DNA of 64,000 nucleotides from UBA8524 sp964215915 (GTDB taxonomy: Bacteria; Bacteroidota; Bacteroidia; UBA8524), in NCBI GenBank assembly GCA_964215915.1, contig CAXPEB010000047.1:1-64000 (forward strand), read 5' to 3'. The translations under genes were made by a program, and so were the position numbers. Each line of letters opens with the position of its first letter. Position 1 is the stretch's first letter. Shown one piece after another: positions 52,706 through 61,722 of this stretch. Under the pieces are notes generated by a model. It did no database searches. It was not told the origin of the DNA and worked only from the letters and a program-made list of their open reading frames with translations.

Positions 52706-53797
52706 TTGCGCGTAACAGGAATCATTCTCCCTCTTTTTTTCGCAGGTATCCTGCAGGTTCAGGCTCAGGACGCCCCCCAAATACGGGTTTTGGGTTTTGT
52801 TGATGTGTTTTATGCCTACGACTTCAACAAGCCCGTGGGCAATGTGCGACAACCTTTCCTTTATAACCACAACCGCCATAATGAGATTAACCTGAACCTG
52901 GGATTAATCAAGCTGTCGGTTTCCGATAATAGCTACCGGGCTAACCTGGCCCTTCAAACGGGGACTTACCCTCTTGATAACTACGCTGCCGAACCCGGGG
53001 TACTGAAGAGCGTGTTCGAAGCCAATGCCGGAATCTCCCTGGACAAAAAACACCGGCTCTGGTTGGATGCCGGTGTCTTTGCATCGCATCTGGGCTTTGA
53101 ATCGGCAATTTCGATGGATAACTGGACGCTTACCCGTTCCTTATCGGCCGAAAACTCTCCATATTACCTGGCAGGTGCCAAGCTCAGCTATTCCCCGGAT
53201 AAACGCTGGAATTTTGCCGCCCTCATTTGTAACGGTTGGCAGCGGATACAGCGGCTCCCCGGAAACTCACTGCCTTCTTTTGGTACGCAGATCGGGTATA
53301 AACCTGCCGATAAATTCAGCCTGAACTGGAGCACTTTTGCAGGAACCGATTCCCCGGACAGCAACCGCGTAATGCGGTACTTCAGCAACTTCTACGGCAA
53401 ACTTCTGATAACGGAACGTATAGGACTGATCGCAGGTTTTGATTTTGGGTTGCAACAAACAAAACCCGGCGGAAACAACTTTGATTTCTGGTATTGTCCC
53501 GTATTGATCGCCCGCTACCGTCTGGGGAATACCTGGGCCATGGCTTTGAGGGCGGAATACTACCAGGACCTGACGGGAGTAATCATTGAAACCAACCTGC
53601 CCTATGGTTTCAGTACCTTCGGCTACTCACTGAATCTTGATTACCTGCCCAATTCCAGGGTAGCCTGTCGGATGGAAGGACGTTGGCTGAATTCACCTGA
53701 CCCCCTATTCCAAAAGGGTGGGACCCTGACTCAAAACAACCTGACTCTGGTAACGTCTATCGCCATAAAATTCGACTCCGCAATAAGGTCCCGGTAA
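52706..53797 (+). CDS. Outer-membrane porin (OmpL-like beta-barrel)
   Basis: 363 residues from a TTG at 52706; there is no ATG before the signal peptide (RVTGIILPLFFAGILQVQAQ). The mature protein has alternating beta strands: VLGFVDVFYAYDFNKP, NRHNEINLNLGLIKLSV, YRANLALQTGTYP and IGLIAGFDFGLQQ. It fits the putative beta-barrel porin family (bbp2) of outer-membrane proteins. A weak -7-like TACCTTAG lies 11 bp before the start, so the mRNA may have almost no leader. Solute unknown. Confidence 0.82.
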   Translation: MRVTGIILPLFFAGILQVQAQDAPQIRVLGFVDVFYAYDFNKPVGNVRQPFLYNHNRHNEINLNLGLIKLSVSDNSYRANLALQTGTYPLDNYAAEPGVLKSVFEANAGISLDKKHRLWLDAGVFASHLGFESAISMDNWTLTRSLSAENSPYYLAGAKLSYSPDKRWNFAALICNGWQRIQRLPGNSLPSFGTQIGYKPADKFSLNWSTFAGTDSPDSNRVMRYFSNFYGKLLITERIGLIAGFDFGLQQTKPGGNNFDFWYCPVLIARYRLGNTWAMALRAEYYQDLTGVIIETNLPYGFSTFGYSLNLDYLPNSRVACRMEGRWLNSPDPLFQKGGTLTQNNLTLVTSIAIKFDSAIRSR

Positions 53798-53871
53798 CCC
53801 CAAAGCATAGCAAACAAACCGGAACGGCGCTTCTTGATAATTCCGTATCTCTATGCCTCCCGTCATTCAAA

Positions 53872-53900
53872 TGAGCCGAATAAAATGTGTAATCGGCTCA
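53872..53900. promoter_or_regulatory. Operator-like palindrome 1 upstream of fic
   Basis: TGAGCCGAATA (53872-53882), 7 bp, TAATCGGCTCA (53890-53900): outer arms TGAGCCGA/TCGGCTCA are exact inverses. A second copy with the same arms and spacing lies 44 bp downstream (53916-53944). Confidence 0.8.
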
Positions 53901-53915
53901 TGTTTTGGGTATATT

Positions 53916-53944
53916 TGAGCCGAATAGCGTACCTAATCGGCTCA
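53916..53944. promoter_or_regulatory. Operator-like palindrome 2, overlapping the fic start codon
   Basis: TGAGCCGAATA (53916-53926), 7 bp, TAATCGGCTCA (53934-53944). The arms equal those of copy 1, only the spacer differs. The last base is the A of the fic ATG (53944). Centre-to-centre distance to copy 1 is 44 bp, close to four helical turns. Confidence 0.8.
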
Positions 53945-55074
53945 TGCGTTATAACTGGCAACAAACAGACTGGCCCCATTTTCAGTATGATTCGGCGATA
54001 CTGGAAGGTCTACTCTTCAAGCTGACCGAACAAATGGGTAAGCTCAGGGGTGTAATGAAAGCGCTGCCTGAAGATACCCGCATGGAAGCTATTATCGATA
54101 CCATGGTATCCGAAGCGATTAAAACTTCAGAGATCGAAGGAGAATACCTCAGTCGCGAGGATGTAAAATCTTCCATACGGAATAAACTGGGATTGAATAG
54201 TCCTCCTGAAAAAGTTTCTGATAAAAAGGCCCGGGGAGCCGGGGAACTGATGGTAGCCGTCCGGAATACCTTTTCCGAACCGCTGACAGAACAAATGCTT
54301 TTTGACTGGCACCGGCTTTTATTACAAAGTGATCCGGACATCCATACCGGAGCCTGGCGTACTCATGAAGAACCCATGCAGGTAGTGTCCGGTACTCTTG
54401 ACAAACAACGCATCCATTTCGAAGCCCCTCCATCCGCAAAAGTTCCCGGAGAAATGAAACGGTTTATTGATTGGTTCAATGACTCGTCCTCCATTGAAGG
54501 TCCGGAAATCAAAAATGCTCCGATCAGAGCAGCTTTGGCTCACCTGTATTTTGAGAGTATACACCCCTTTGAAGATGGCAACGGACGCATCGGGCGGGCC
54601 ATTGCCGAGAAAGCCCTTTTACAGGGTTATGGTCATCCTTTACTACTAAGCTTATCGGCAACCATTGAGGCAAATAAGAAGGAGTATTACCATTCGCTGG
54701 AAAAAGCGCAACAAAGCAATGACGTGACTGCCTGGACGGAATATTTCCTTAATACCGTCTTGTCCGCAGAAAAGTCGGCAGAAGAGCAGATTGATTTCAT
54801 CCTCGGTAAGGCTCGTTTTTTTGATCGTTACAAGGGAATACTCAATCAAAGACAACTCACCGTGTTAAGGCGTATGCTGCAGGAAGGCCCCCAAGGTTTC
54901 AAAGGAGGTATGTCAGCCAGGAAATACAGGGCCATTGCCCAGATCTCAAAGGCAACGGCAACGAGAGACATGCAACACTTGGCGGAAATAGGGGCCTTTA
55001 GACCGGTTGGTGCCGGTCGCAGTGCCCGGTATGAAATCGTACTACCCGACTCCGGTTCCGGCGAAATTCTTTAG
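53944..55074 (+). CDS. Fic-family AMPylating protein with winged-helix tail
   Basis: The ATG at 53944 (MRYNWQQTDWPHFQYDS) gives 376 residues. Fic enzymes transfer AMP (or other nucleotides) to target hydroxyls. The catalytic motif is HPFEDGNGRIGR at about residues 207-218. An inhibitory alpha-helix with TSEIEG (TxxxEG) lies at about 61-66, so self-inhibition is expected. An N-domain (about 10-115) precedes the Fic core. The C-terminal region (ARKYRAIAQISKATATRDMQ ... GRSARYEI) is a winged helix-turn-helix. Two identical-arm palindromes (53872-53900, 53916-53944) suggest autoregulation by this HTH. No separate antitoxin is adjacent. Confidence 0.93.
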   Translation: MRYNWQQTDWPHFQYDSAILEGLLFKLTEQMGKLRGVMKALPEDTRMEAIIDTMVSEAIKTSEIEGEYLSREDVKSSIRNKLGLNSPPEKVSDKKARGAGELMVAVRNTFSEPLTEQMLFDWHRLLLQSDPDIHTGAWRTHEEPMQVVSGTLDKQRIHFEAPPSAKVPGEMKRFIDWFNDSSSIEGPEIKNAPIRAALAHLYFESIHPFEDGNGRIGRAIAEKALLQGYGHPLLLSLSATIEANKKEYYHSLEKAQQSNDVTAWTEYFLNTVLSAEKSAEEQIDFILGKARFFDRYKGILNQRQLTVLRRMLQEGPQGFKGGMSARKYRAIAQISKATATRDMQHLAEIGAFRPVGAGRSARYEIVLPDSGSGEIL

Positions 55075-55090
55075 TCGGATACTACACCCC

Positions 55091-55990
55091 TTAAGCTTCT
55101 ATCACTGTAATTCCGCTCAAATCCGCATGCTCCTTCTTCAGGAAAGCATACGTCAACTTATCCGCTTTGCAGTCAACAAACCGGATCTTCTTCATTTTCT
55201 TGTTGTGTTTGAAGAAGGTATTGATAAGCGTTGCATTCCGGAAGATAACCCCGCTAAACCCACAGTTTTCAAAAAGGCACTCTTCTATGGTGCCTTCAAA
55301 AACGACGTCGGCAATATGCATGGAACGAAAAGAGGTACGATTCCATACGGCACCTGTTACCGTATTGTTTCCGAAACCACCGGATTTAAGTTCCACTCCC
55401 GTAAAATCAGAGTCAGAGAAATCGCAACCCTCAACATAGCTCCGCAAAAATTCCGTTTCTATCAGCGAGCACCCATTAAAGGTGTTATTGGACAGGTTTG
55501 AACTCTGAATCTTGCTTCTGCTGATATCAGAACCGGAGAAGTCACAGCTCTCCACATTATTGCTTTTCAATAGAAGCCCCGACAAATCCGAGCCAACGAA
55601 CAGGCACCGCTGCATATTGGAAGAAGCGAATTTTTCATGCAGGTTTTTCAACCCGGAGAAGTCCGTATCCACCAGGTTCTCACGCGACATGTCCCAACTA
55701 CGCCTTTTCCCCTGTCCATTCCCCGACTCAGGCTGTGTACCGGATGAGACTTCCTCGTTCGCTTCCTCAGGCACCGTGTGTTGAAGGTCTTTGGAAAAGT
55801 AGTTGAGGTCGACACCCAGAATTTCTGCGAGTCGGTTGAAGGTAATGATATCCGGCATGGATTCTCCGCGTTCCCATTTCCCAACCGCCTGCGCACTGAT
55901 AAACAAGCGCTCGGCAAGCTGGGCCTGTGAAATACCGAATTTTTTACGGGCCTCCGTAATGCGTTCACCGATCCTTTTTGTACTTAGCAT
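55091..55990 (-). CDS. XRE-family regulator fused to pentapeptide repeats
   Basis: The ATG at 55990 (MLSTKRIGERITEARKK) gives 299 residues; the frame extends upstream with an unlikely leader. The N-terminal XRE HTH (about 5-65) has FGISQAQLAERLFISAQAVG and KWERGESMPDIITF. After a disordered linker (80-100) comes a quadrilateral beta-helix of pentapeptide repeats (about 108-275, e.g. CDFSGSDISRSKIQSSNL, CDFSDSDFTGVEL and FENCGFSGVIF). The helix may mimic DNA or serve as a protein platform. Convergent with fic. Two direct repeats at 56085-56119 upstream could be its binding sites. Confidence 0.88.
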   Translation of the reverse strand: MLSTKRIGERITEARKKFGISQAQLAERLFISAQAVGKWERGESMPDIITFNRLAEILGVDLNYFSKDLQHTVPEEANEEVSSGTQPESGNGQGKRRSWDMSRENLVDTDFSGLKNLHEKFASSNMQRCLFVGSDLSGLLLKSNNVESCDFSGSDISRSKIQSSNLSNNTFNGCSLIETEFLRSYVEGCDFSDSDFTGVELKSGGFGNNTVTGAVWNRTSFRSMHIADVVFEGTIEECLFENCGFSGVIFRNATLINTFFKHNKKMKKIRFVDCKADKLTYAFLKKEHADLSGITVIEA

Positions 55991-56084
55991 AGCTGTTTCT
56001 TTTTTGACCCTACAAAGGTATTGGCAGCTTTTCCCGGATTCCTGAAAACAAGCAACACTTCTGGTTGTAATTCCGCTACTTATA

Positions 56085-56119
56085 GTGGTAATCTGACAAC
56101 TGTTGGTGGTATTTGACAA
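56085..56119. promoter_or_regulatory. Tandem direct repeats upstream of the XRE-pentapeptide gene
   Basis: GTGGTAATCTGACAA (56085-56099) and GTGGTATTTGACAA (56106-56119) differ by one indel and one base and start 21 bp apart, two helical turns. They lie 95 bp upstream of the regulator's start. They could be operator half-sites. Confidence 0.4.
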
Positions 56120-56468
56120 AATTCAGAAAATCCTCTGTTATCCGCTCGTGATCAGGCACCGGCCGCATCCAGCAATTCTGCCAGCCAGTGAAGGTTCACA
56201 ATATCGGGCTCATTACAAGGAGCCAGCTCCTTCTTATTTCCCGCAGAATACGCAGAGATGCTGTAGTGTTTGCTCAGAAACCGCTTCTTCCGAACTGATA
56301 TCAGCGAGATCTGCGAAGCTCTCTTTTGCGCAGAATACGCAGACCTACAATGGAAAGAAGCCACTTAGTTGACCGTGGCTCTTGACTCCGCGAGTTCTGC
56401 GGGAAACAAAATAAATCGATATACAAAAGTACCGAACAACTAGAACCCGGCACCCAAAACCGAGTACC
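56120..56468. other. Gene-free stretch with short direct repeats
   Basis: CGCAGAATACGCAGA occurs at 56242-56256 and again at 56329-56343. Related phrases (CTGCGAAGCTCT, TCTGCGGGAAAC) are nearby. Short minus-strand frames exist but none has a believable start or length. I support no gene here. Confidence 0.5.
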
Positions 56469-56777
56469 TTATGAAAACTTGCAAGTGTCACAGAAATCAA
56501 TGTGATGAGGTTGTCCCTCCGTATCTATAGATGTCACCGCTCCGGTGTCCACGATTATATCTTCACCGATATGCCTTTTATAGTTGGGGTCTGCAAGCAT
56601 TTCCTTAGCATAGAAATGGCTTCTGCCTTCTGTGGTTCTGGACAACGCAGGGGGATTAATTCCGTATGGATATTCCACATCAAGTAGTTCGGGGAATAAA
56701 GCTCCTTTCTTAACCAGAGCGTCAAATTCCACCCAGAGTTCATTTTGCAACGTATACAGTTTATCCTGATAGCTCAT
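56469..56777 (-). CDS. Small hypothetical protein
   Basis: 102 residues. It has an acidic N-terminal helix (KLYTLQNELWVEFDALVKKG), a central basic stretch (RTTEGRSHFYAKEML), and ends with HHIDFCDTCKFS, where two Cys and a His might bind a metal. No family is recognised. It has an ordinary amino-acid make-up, so a real gene is likely but not certain. Confidence 0.5.
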   Translation of the reverse strand: MSYQDKLYTLQNELWVEFDALVKKGALFPELLDVEYPYGINPPALSRTTEGRSHFYAKEMLADPNYKRHIGEDIIVDTGAVTSIDTEGQPHHIDFCDTCKFS

Positions 56778-56927
56778 AAATTATCTAAAAGCAGTTTGCT
56801 TCGGAAGCGTGCCGATGCATCGTCGGAAATCCCCAAAACAAGTTACATAAGTATAGGTTGAGTTATCGGCTTAGCAGTTAATTCACCTCCTTTATCCATT
56901 CAGCTGCTCAAAGGCATAGAGGAAGGA

Positions 56928-56972
56928 CAAAAAAAGCCGCCTAACCTTCCTCCTGGAGGAAAGTCAAGCAGC
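56928..56972 (-). terminator. Terminator of the lipase/beta-helix gene
   Basis: On the minus strand GCTGC, a hairpin with CTTTCCTCC and AGGAGGAAG arms, then GCGGC precede a run of seven T (A at 56929-56935 on the plus strand). It lies about 55 bp after the stop at 57028. Confidence 0.6.
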
Positions 56973-57027
56973 TTCTTGTTGGGTAATGTTTCGGTGAGGT
57001 TATTCCGGATGTATCCTCTTTCCGCTT

Positions 57028-60000
57028 TTATGGAGAAAGTACGATACGCCGGTTATGATAAAGCCCATTGCTGTGTACATGCACCAGGTAAACACCGGGA
57101 CTCAGGTCGGATACTTTCACACGTACCTTTCTATCACTGAGGGACTCCGTACGAATAGCCACGGCTTTGCCGGTCATGTCGGTCAGCTCCAAGGAGAAGT
57201 CACTTGCGAAAGGCTCGTCCATTTCCACCGTAAAGGTGTTTACTGCCGGATTCGGGTACATCCGAAAGCCATTCATTTCTCCGACTACCGATACGGATGT
57301 GGTACTGTCATCCGGTGCACGCTTCAGCTGGGGTCCGGGCCATCCATCAATAAAGGCAGGAACTCCGTTTGTCTCTTCATAGAAACAGGTGCTGGTAAAA
57401 GAAGGATGAACGGAACCCGACAACTGGCTCTGGGTCCAATGCGGAAAGGTAGAGACCCACAAGTCGCTGGAAATTCCGGGATCCCAATAGTTACCCGAGG
57501 CTTTTACGGCATAAGGTGTGGGAGCAACACCGGTATAGAAGGAGCACATGCCCCCGCCACAGTTATCCGGCATTACACCGGTCATAAACAGGTTGGATGC
57601 ATAGATCCCCGTATTCCGGAACACATTGTCGCCATCCTCCAGGTAAGGCTGTGTTTCATAGAGGTTGATTGCCGTACCGTTATTGAAAAAGGCACAGTTA
57701 CCTCCGTAATTCCCATTGGGGGCATAAGCCGTGCTCAGGTTCAGGCGGCCGGATCCATGGAAATCCAAACCTGTCAATTCATTGTAGGAAAAGAGGCAAC
57801 AGGCCGCCGTAAGGTCAATGCTGTTTGCAGTCTGCTCGGATAAGATGCCGGTCTCGTTATTGGTAAAGCTTACTTCCTCCAGGTAGGTCTCCACCGGGGA
57901 TGCATTGGAAATAATGATCCCGAAATCGTTGTTGGAGAAACCGGCCTGGCGAATTTCCGAATTCTGATTTTGCAGGGTGCTCCACCACCCGACGCTATTA
58001 CCGGTAAAGGTGCAGTTGTAAAGTCCGAGCCCGCCATAATCGCTGGACAAGCCGATGTAGTTATTTTTAAAGGAGCAATAAGAGAGGGAAGGCTTCGACA
58101 CAAAGGTGCTCATGTCCATATCGATGCCTTTGTCCAGATCTCTGAAAGAGCACTGGAAAATATTAGCCAGGTGGGGTTTGGGCAACCACAGCCCGGTATT
58201 CGTCGAGCGGCTTACCAGTCCGACAAAATAGGTATACTGGAAGTCTGATGTCACAGATACCCTGAGCCTGGAACCGGATCCCACTGCTACCATACCGCCC
58301 ACGATGTTGAATTCAGCCAGGTAGTCGGTAGCCGAAAGGGTATTATCGGGTGTACTGAGTGTTCCATTAATAACTTCCAGCACCTTATCCATAAGTAAGC
58401 CGGGAATATTGTTCCCGCTCAGGCTGATCTTTCCGTTAGTGCCCTGGGAGAAAATTCCGGCATTGGGGTCACTCATATCAAAACGGATGAACCCGCCGGT
58501 AAACCCGGGGCTCTTGGTAAAGGTGAAGGTAGCTCCGTTCATGATCTGCAACTCTCCGTGTATCTCCAGCACGGCATTCTCGCCATCCAGGTAGATGCTT
58601 GCTCCCGGATGGAAAACCAACCTGGAACTGGCATCTATAACCACCTTGCTGTTGTCAGCAATGCGCAGCACGCCTCCATTGCGGATCTCCAGTTTCGCAT
58701 TGTCGGTGATCAGCAGTTCTCCGGTATTCTGGCTGGAATTATCTCCTACCTGTAGCAGGCCATCCGACTGTATTTCCACCCCAATGACCGGATAACAGGT
58801 AGAGCCACTGGTATAAACTTCGAAATGCGATCCCGGAACGGGTGCCGGATTATTTCCGTTGGGCGTATTTCCCAGGCTCATGTTGGCATTGATCCCCAGC
58901 ACTCCTCCTGTCCGGATTTTTATGAAATTGATCCTTTTCGGAGTACCCTGCCCCATGTTATAGGTATGATTGATTAACTCCACGGAGCCACTGGTATAGG
59001 TGAGCAAAGCATCCGGGAGGTCTGCAAAGGATTCTTTAAAAAACACCTGGTTCAGCGGGGTCCAGTCGGTATGGTAGGTATTGACCGGCACGATATTCCC
59101 CGAGCCGTCGTCTTCTTCCTGCCACTGGAAATCATCCATATAACTTTCACCGTTCGACCAGGTCTTGGTCAGGTCATCCCAGTTGGAAAGGATCGGGTAG
59201 TTCAGGTTGTTTCGGTAGGGAGATTTCAGCGCACAGGAACTCACACTTGGAATAAAGCAGATAGCATCCTGGTGGAGCGTAACATTGACAGAAACAAAGG
59301 GAAGGCTTGGGATATAGTCGTTCGGGTCCGGGAAGACAATATCACCCCCGGGAGCGTTATCCAGGGAGGCGGTTCCGTTCACGCGGTTTCGCTTGTAACT
59401 TAAAATGGCCGTTCCAACCCCGGCTGCTCCCGGAACTCCCACGAAGGAAAAATTCACTACCGTTCCCTGGTAGATAAGCCGGGTACCCTGTGATGGATCC
59501 GGAACGGTATTCAATTCAAGGTTGGAGTACAACCCGGCAAATAAAATGGCATTGGCTCCCGGAATAAACAGATAGTCGCCCACAAAACCCCAGGCCTCGA
59601 TATCGGCCAAATTAGAATTAGGGGCATAGGGTTGTCCGGTTCCCCCGTCACAGGCCCCGTTGCTCAGCGCATAATTCCGGATTTGTATCCCCCTGGAACT
59701 GACTTGCGACGGAAATTCTCCCATAGCACTCAACTCATTATTCAGGGTAATCCGCTCTGCCGACTCTCCAATACCCGAACCCGACTGCAACGAAGAAAGT
59801 ATCAATTGCTGCGTAGCCGGCGCCAAAGCAGCATCTTCCACCACCCCGATCTTTGAGCTGAGATTCTTCATTGGAATATTCTGAATGATAACATAGGGCC
59901 CTACATAGAGGTAGAAATACACATTGATATTGGCTATATGGTCAACTGCCGACTGTGCCGCCAGCGGCAGATTGGCTCCGTAATGCGGGGCATCCAGGCT

Positions 60001-61263
60001 GTAGAATTTTTCGACATCATGCATATGGCCTCCCGACTCCATCTCCAGCAGGGCATACCGCCCTACAACACCACCCATGCTGATTCCCAGCATCACATTG
60101 GGCTCGTCACTGCCGTTTTGTGCTTTCATGTCATTGACCATTTTAATGACCGTTTCAACCACACGGGCATTACGTTGAATAAAGTCTGATCCATCCTCGT
60201 ATTCCACATAAACCAAATCATAGCCATGATTCTCCAGTGCATAATAGAAGGAGGGATGATCGGCAAGCAAATCGGAACGGAAGCTCTCAAAGTCATTTTC
60301 AGGGTCTTCATCAAAAGCTTCCGCGAGTATCGGAAAGGATATGCCCGGAACAATGATCAGCGGCTTTCTCAGTTTACCATCCCCACAGCCAAAACGGAAG
60401 GTTACCAAAGCCTTGCCTTTCACCCCCTGGTAAGGGGTCTCGGCTTCTACCTCCTGGCTAAAACCGTCTGTGGGACTTGACCAGGTGTATTTGTTCCTTT
60501 TGTTTTTGAAAGTGGTGTTGCCATGAACCTGGTTACCGGAAGAGGTGGTTACCCGGATCCGGATATTTTTCCATCCATATACGGTATAAACAACCGGTAC
60601 CGGAATGTCGAAGACGATATTGCGCCAACCTTGCCCATCGTCAAAATCGATCTCTACCTGATCTATCCCATCGATATGACTTTCATGAAACAAGTCGCTG
60701 GCCAGGACAAAGTTCACGGTTCCCGACCAGGAAGATTTCCTCAGCGGGGCAGCAAAGAAGCAGGACTGTTTGATGAACGGGCTGGCCATACCGGTCTGAA
60801 CCAGGTACTGTCCCGACTGATCCGTGGTTAACAGCCCTTGTGTAAAAGCGTTGGGGTTTATGCGGTCATATTCCCAATGGATGATGCCGATAGGAATATT
60901 TCCTGCGGCAAGGTGCGCTGCTACCCGGGTTTCCACACTGTCCCAGGGGTCCAGCAGTCCGGTATCCCGGGTCTGACAGGTAAGGAAGGTGTGGTAGATG
61001 TCCTGCCAATCATAACGGTCTGCCGCAGGGCTGCCTGAGGTTGGCCCGTAAACGGAAGGGTCAACACGGTTCAGCGTCCGTTCCAACAAATAATTGGTCT
61101 CCATCTGATTGAGGTTGACCTGTTCAAGTAGTGAATCGTTTCGTTGCCACCAGGGAGTCAGGGAATCCGACTCCACAAAAAGCTGGGCAACTCCGGCCTT
61201 GCCGATCAACAGTACCGTACTGCAGATAATAAGGCGTAGCATGTAGTGTTTTAATGATACCAT
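57028..61263 (-). CDS. Secreted PGAP1-like lipase/esterase fused to a parallel beta-helix and type A T9SS sorting domain
   Basis: 1411 residues. After a signal peptide (to ~27, KAGVAQ) and a beta-rich N-domain comes an alpha/beta-hydrolase module (about 300-560). It has LIIVPGISFPILAEAFD, YALENHGYDLVYVEYEDGSD and the nucleophile elbow MLGISMGGVVGRYALLEM with Ser about 395. A later LDAPHYGANLPLA is typical of lipase lids. Then follow right-handed beta-helix coils (about 810-1240), with NAKLEIRNGGVLRIADNSKV. The sorting signal is FRMYPNPAVNTFTVEM ... SPGVYLVHVHSNG. Probably a surface esterase or lipase bound to a polysaccharide-binding stalk. Confidence 0.85.
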   Translation of the reverse strand: MVSLKHYMLRLIICSTVLLIGKAGVAQLFVESDSLTPWWQRNDSLLEQVNLNQMETNYLLERTLNRVDPSVYGPTSGSPAADRYDWQDIYHTFLTCQTRDTGLLDPWDSVETRVAAHLAAGNIPIGIIHWEYDRINPNAFTQGLLTTDQSGQYLVQTGMASPFIKQSCFFAAPLRKSSWSGTVNFVLASDLFHESHIDGIDQVEIDFDDGQGWRNIVFDIPVPVVYTVYGWKNIRIRVTTSSGNQVHGNTTFKNKRNKYTWSSPTDGFSQEVEAETPYQGVKGKALVTFRFGCGDGKLRKPLIIVPGISFPILAEAFDEDPENDFESFRSDLLADHPSFYYALENHGYDLVYVEYEDGSDFIQRNARVVETVIKMVNDMKAQNGSDEPNVMLGISMGGVVGRYALLEMESGGHMHDVEKFYSLDAPHYGANLPLAAQSAVDHIANINVYFYLYVGPYVIIQNIPMKNLSSKIGVVEDAALAPATQQLILSSLQSGSGIGESAERITLNNELSAMGEFPSQVSSRGIQIRNYALSNGACDGGTGQPYAPNSNLADIEAWGFVGDYLFIPGANAILFAGLYSNLELNTVPDPSQGTRLIYQGTVVNFSFVGVPGAAGVGTAILSYKRNRVNGTASLDNAPGGDIVFPDPNDYIPSLPFVSVNVTLHQDAICFIPSVSSCALKSPYRNNLNYPILSNWDDLTKTWSNGESYMDDFQWQEEDDGSGNIVPVNTYHTDWTPLNQVFFKESFADLPDALLTYTSGSVELINHTYNMGQGTPKRINFIKIRTGGVLGINANMSLGNTPNGNNPAPVPGSHFEVYTSGSTCYPVIGVEIQSDGLLQVGDNSSQNTGELLITDNAKLEIRNGGVLRIADNSKVVIDASSRLVFHPGASIYLDGENAVLEIHGELQIMNGATFTFTKSPGFTGGFIRFDMSDPNAGIFSQGTNGKISLSGNNIPGLLMDKVLEVINGTLSTPDNTLSATDYLAEFNIVGGMVAVGSGSRLRVSVTSDFQYTYFVGLVSRSTNTGLWLPKPHLANIFQCSFRDLDKGIDMDMSTFVSKPSLSYCSFKNNYIGLSSDYGGLGLYNCTFTGNSVGWWSTLQNQNSEIRQAGFSNNDFGIIISNASPVETYLEEVSFTNNETGILSEQTANSIDLTAACCLFSYNELTGLDFHGSGRLNLSTAYAPNGNYGGNCAFFNNGTAINLYETQPYLEDGDNVFRNTGIYASNLFMTGVMPDNCGGGMCSFYTGVAPTPYAVKASGNYWDPGISSDLWVSTFPHWTQSQLSGSVHPSFTSTCFYEETNGVPAFIDGWPGPQLKRAPDDSTTSVSVVGEMNGFRMYPNPAVNTFTVEMDEPFASDFSLELTDMTGKAVAIRTESLSDRKVRVKVSDLSPGVYLVHVHSNGLYHNRRIVLSP

Positions 61264-61722
61264 AATTTTCAGGTTGTTAAATGAAACCAGCGGTGTCTGC
61301 GGTGAATGCGCTCTTTGGCAGCAGTTCCCTCAGGACAACGGAGGCGAATACGTATTGAAAGTTATCCGCTTAAGTGAGGGGCGGAACATCCCATTTCGCA
61401 AGTGTGCGGAACAATGGGATTACCGTGTCAATTGATCGAAGAACCGTGCTATGGGTTCCAAATGCAGGGTTTATTGAGGTCAGGAAAGAAGGTTCCGTAT
61501 CGAAGAAGCAAGCCGTTAACGACCCGATTTTTTATGTATGGAAGACTTCCCAAAACGCATCAGGCGTTAAACCCATACTCCCCTGCCCAACCTATTATGT
61601 CTGTATGCCGTATATCGGAATACTTCCCCTACATCGGAGTGCGGCATATAATTTGACTTCACCCTACCGCATCCGCTTTAGCGGATTTTACCTATACCCG
61701 AACAACCTGAACCCCCAGGCTT
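61264..61722. other. Gene-free stretch upstream of the last gene
   Basis: An inverted repeat TATGCCG/CGGCATA (about 61609-61652) and a TTGACTTC at 61651 are the only landmarks. A 149-codon plus-strand frame (61374-61823) has a protein sequence with no family features and overlaps the signal peptide of the next gene in another frame, so I do not accept it. Confidence 0.5.

Noticed and set aside
56152..56364. Minus-strand frame ending DIVNLHWLAELLDAAGA
   Set aside because: It recalls glycosyltransferase or HTH fragments, but it is short, without a supporting start, and in a zone of direct repeats.
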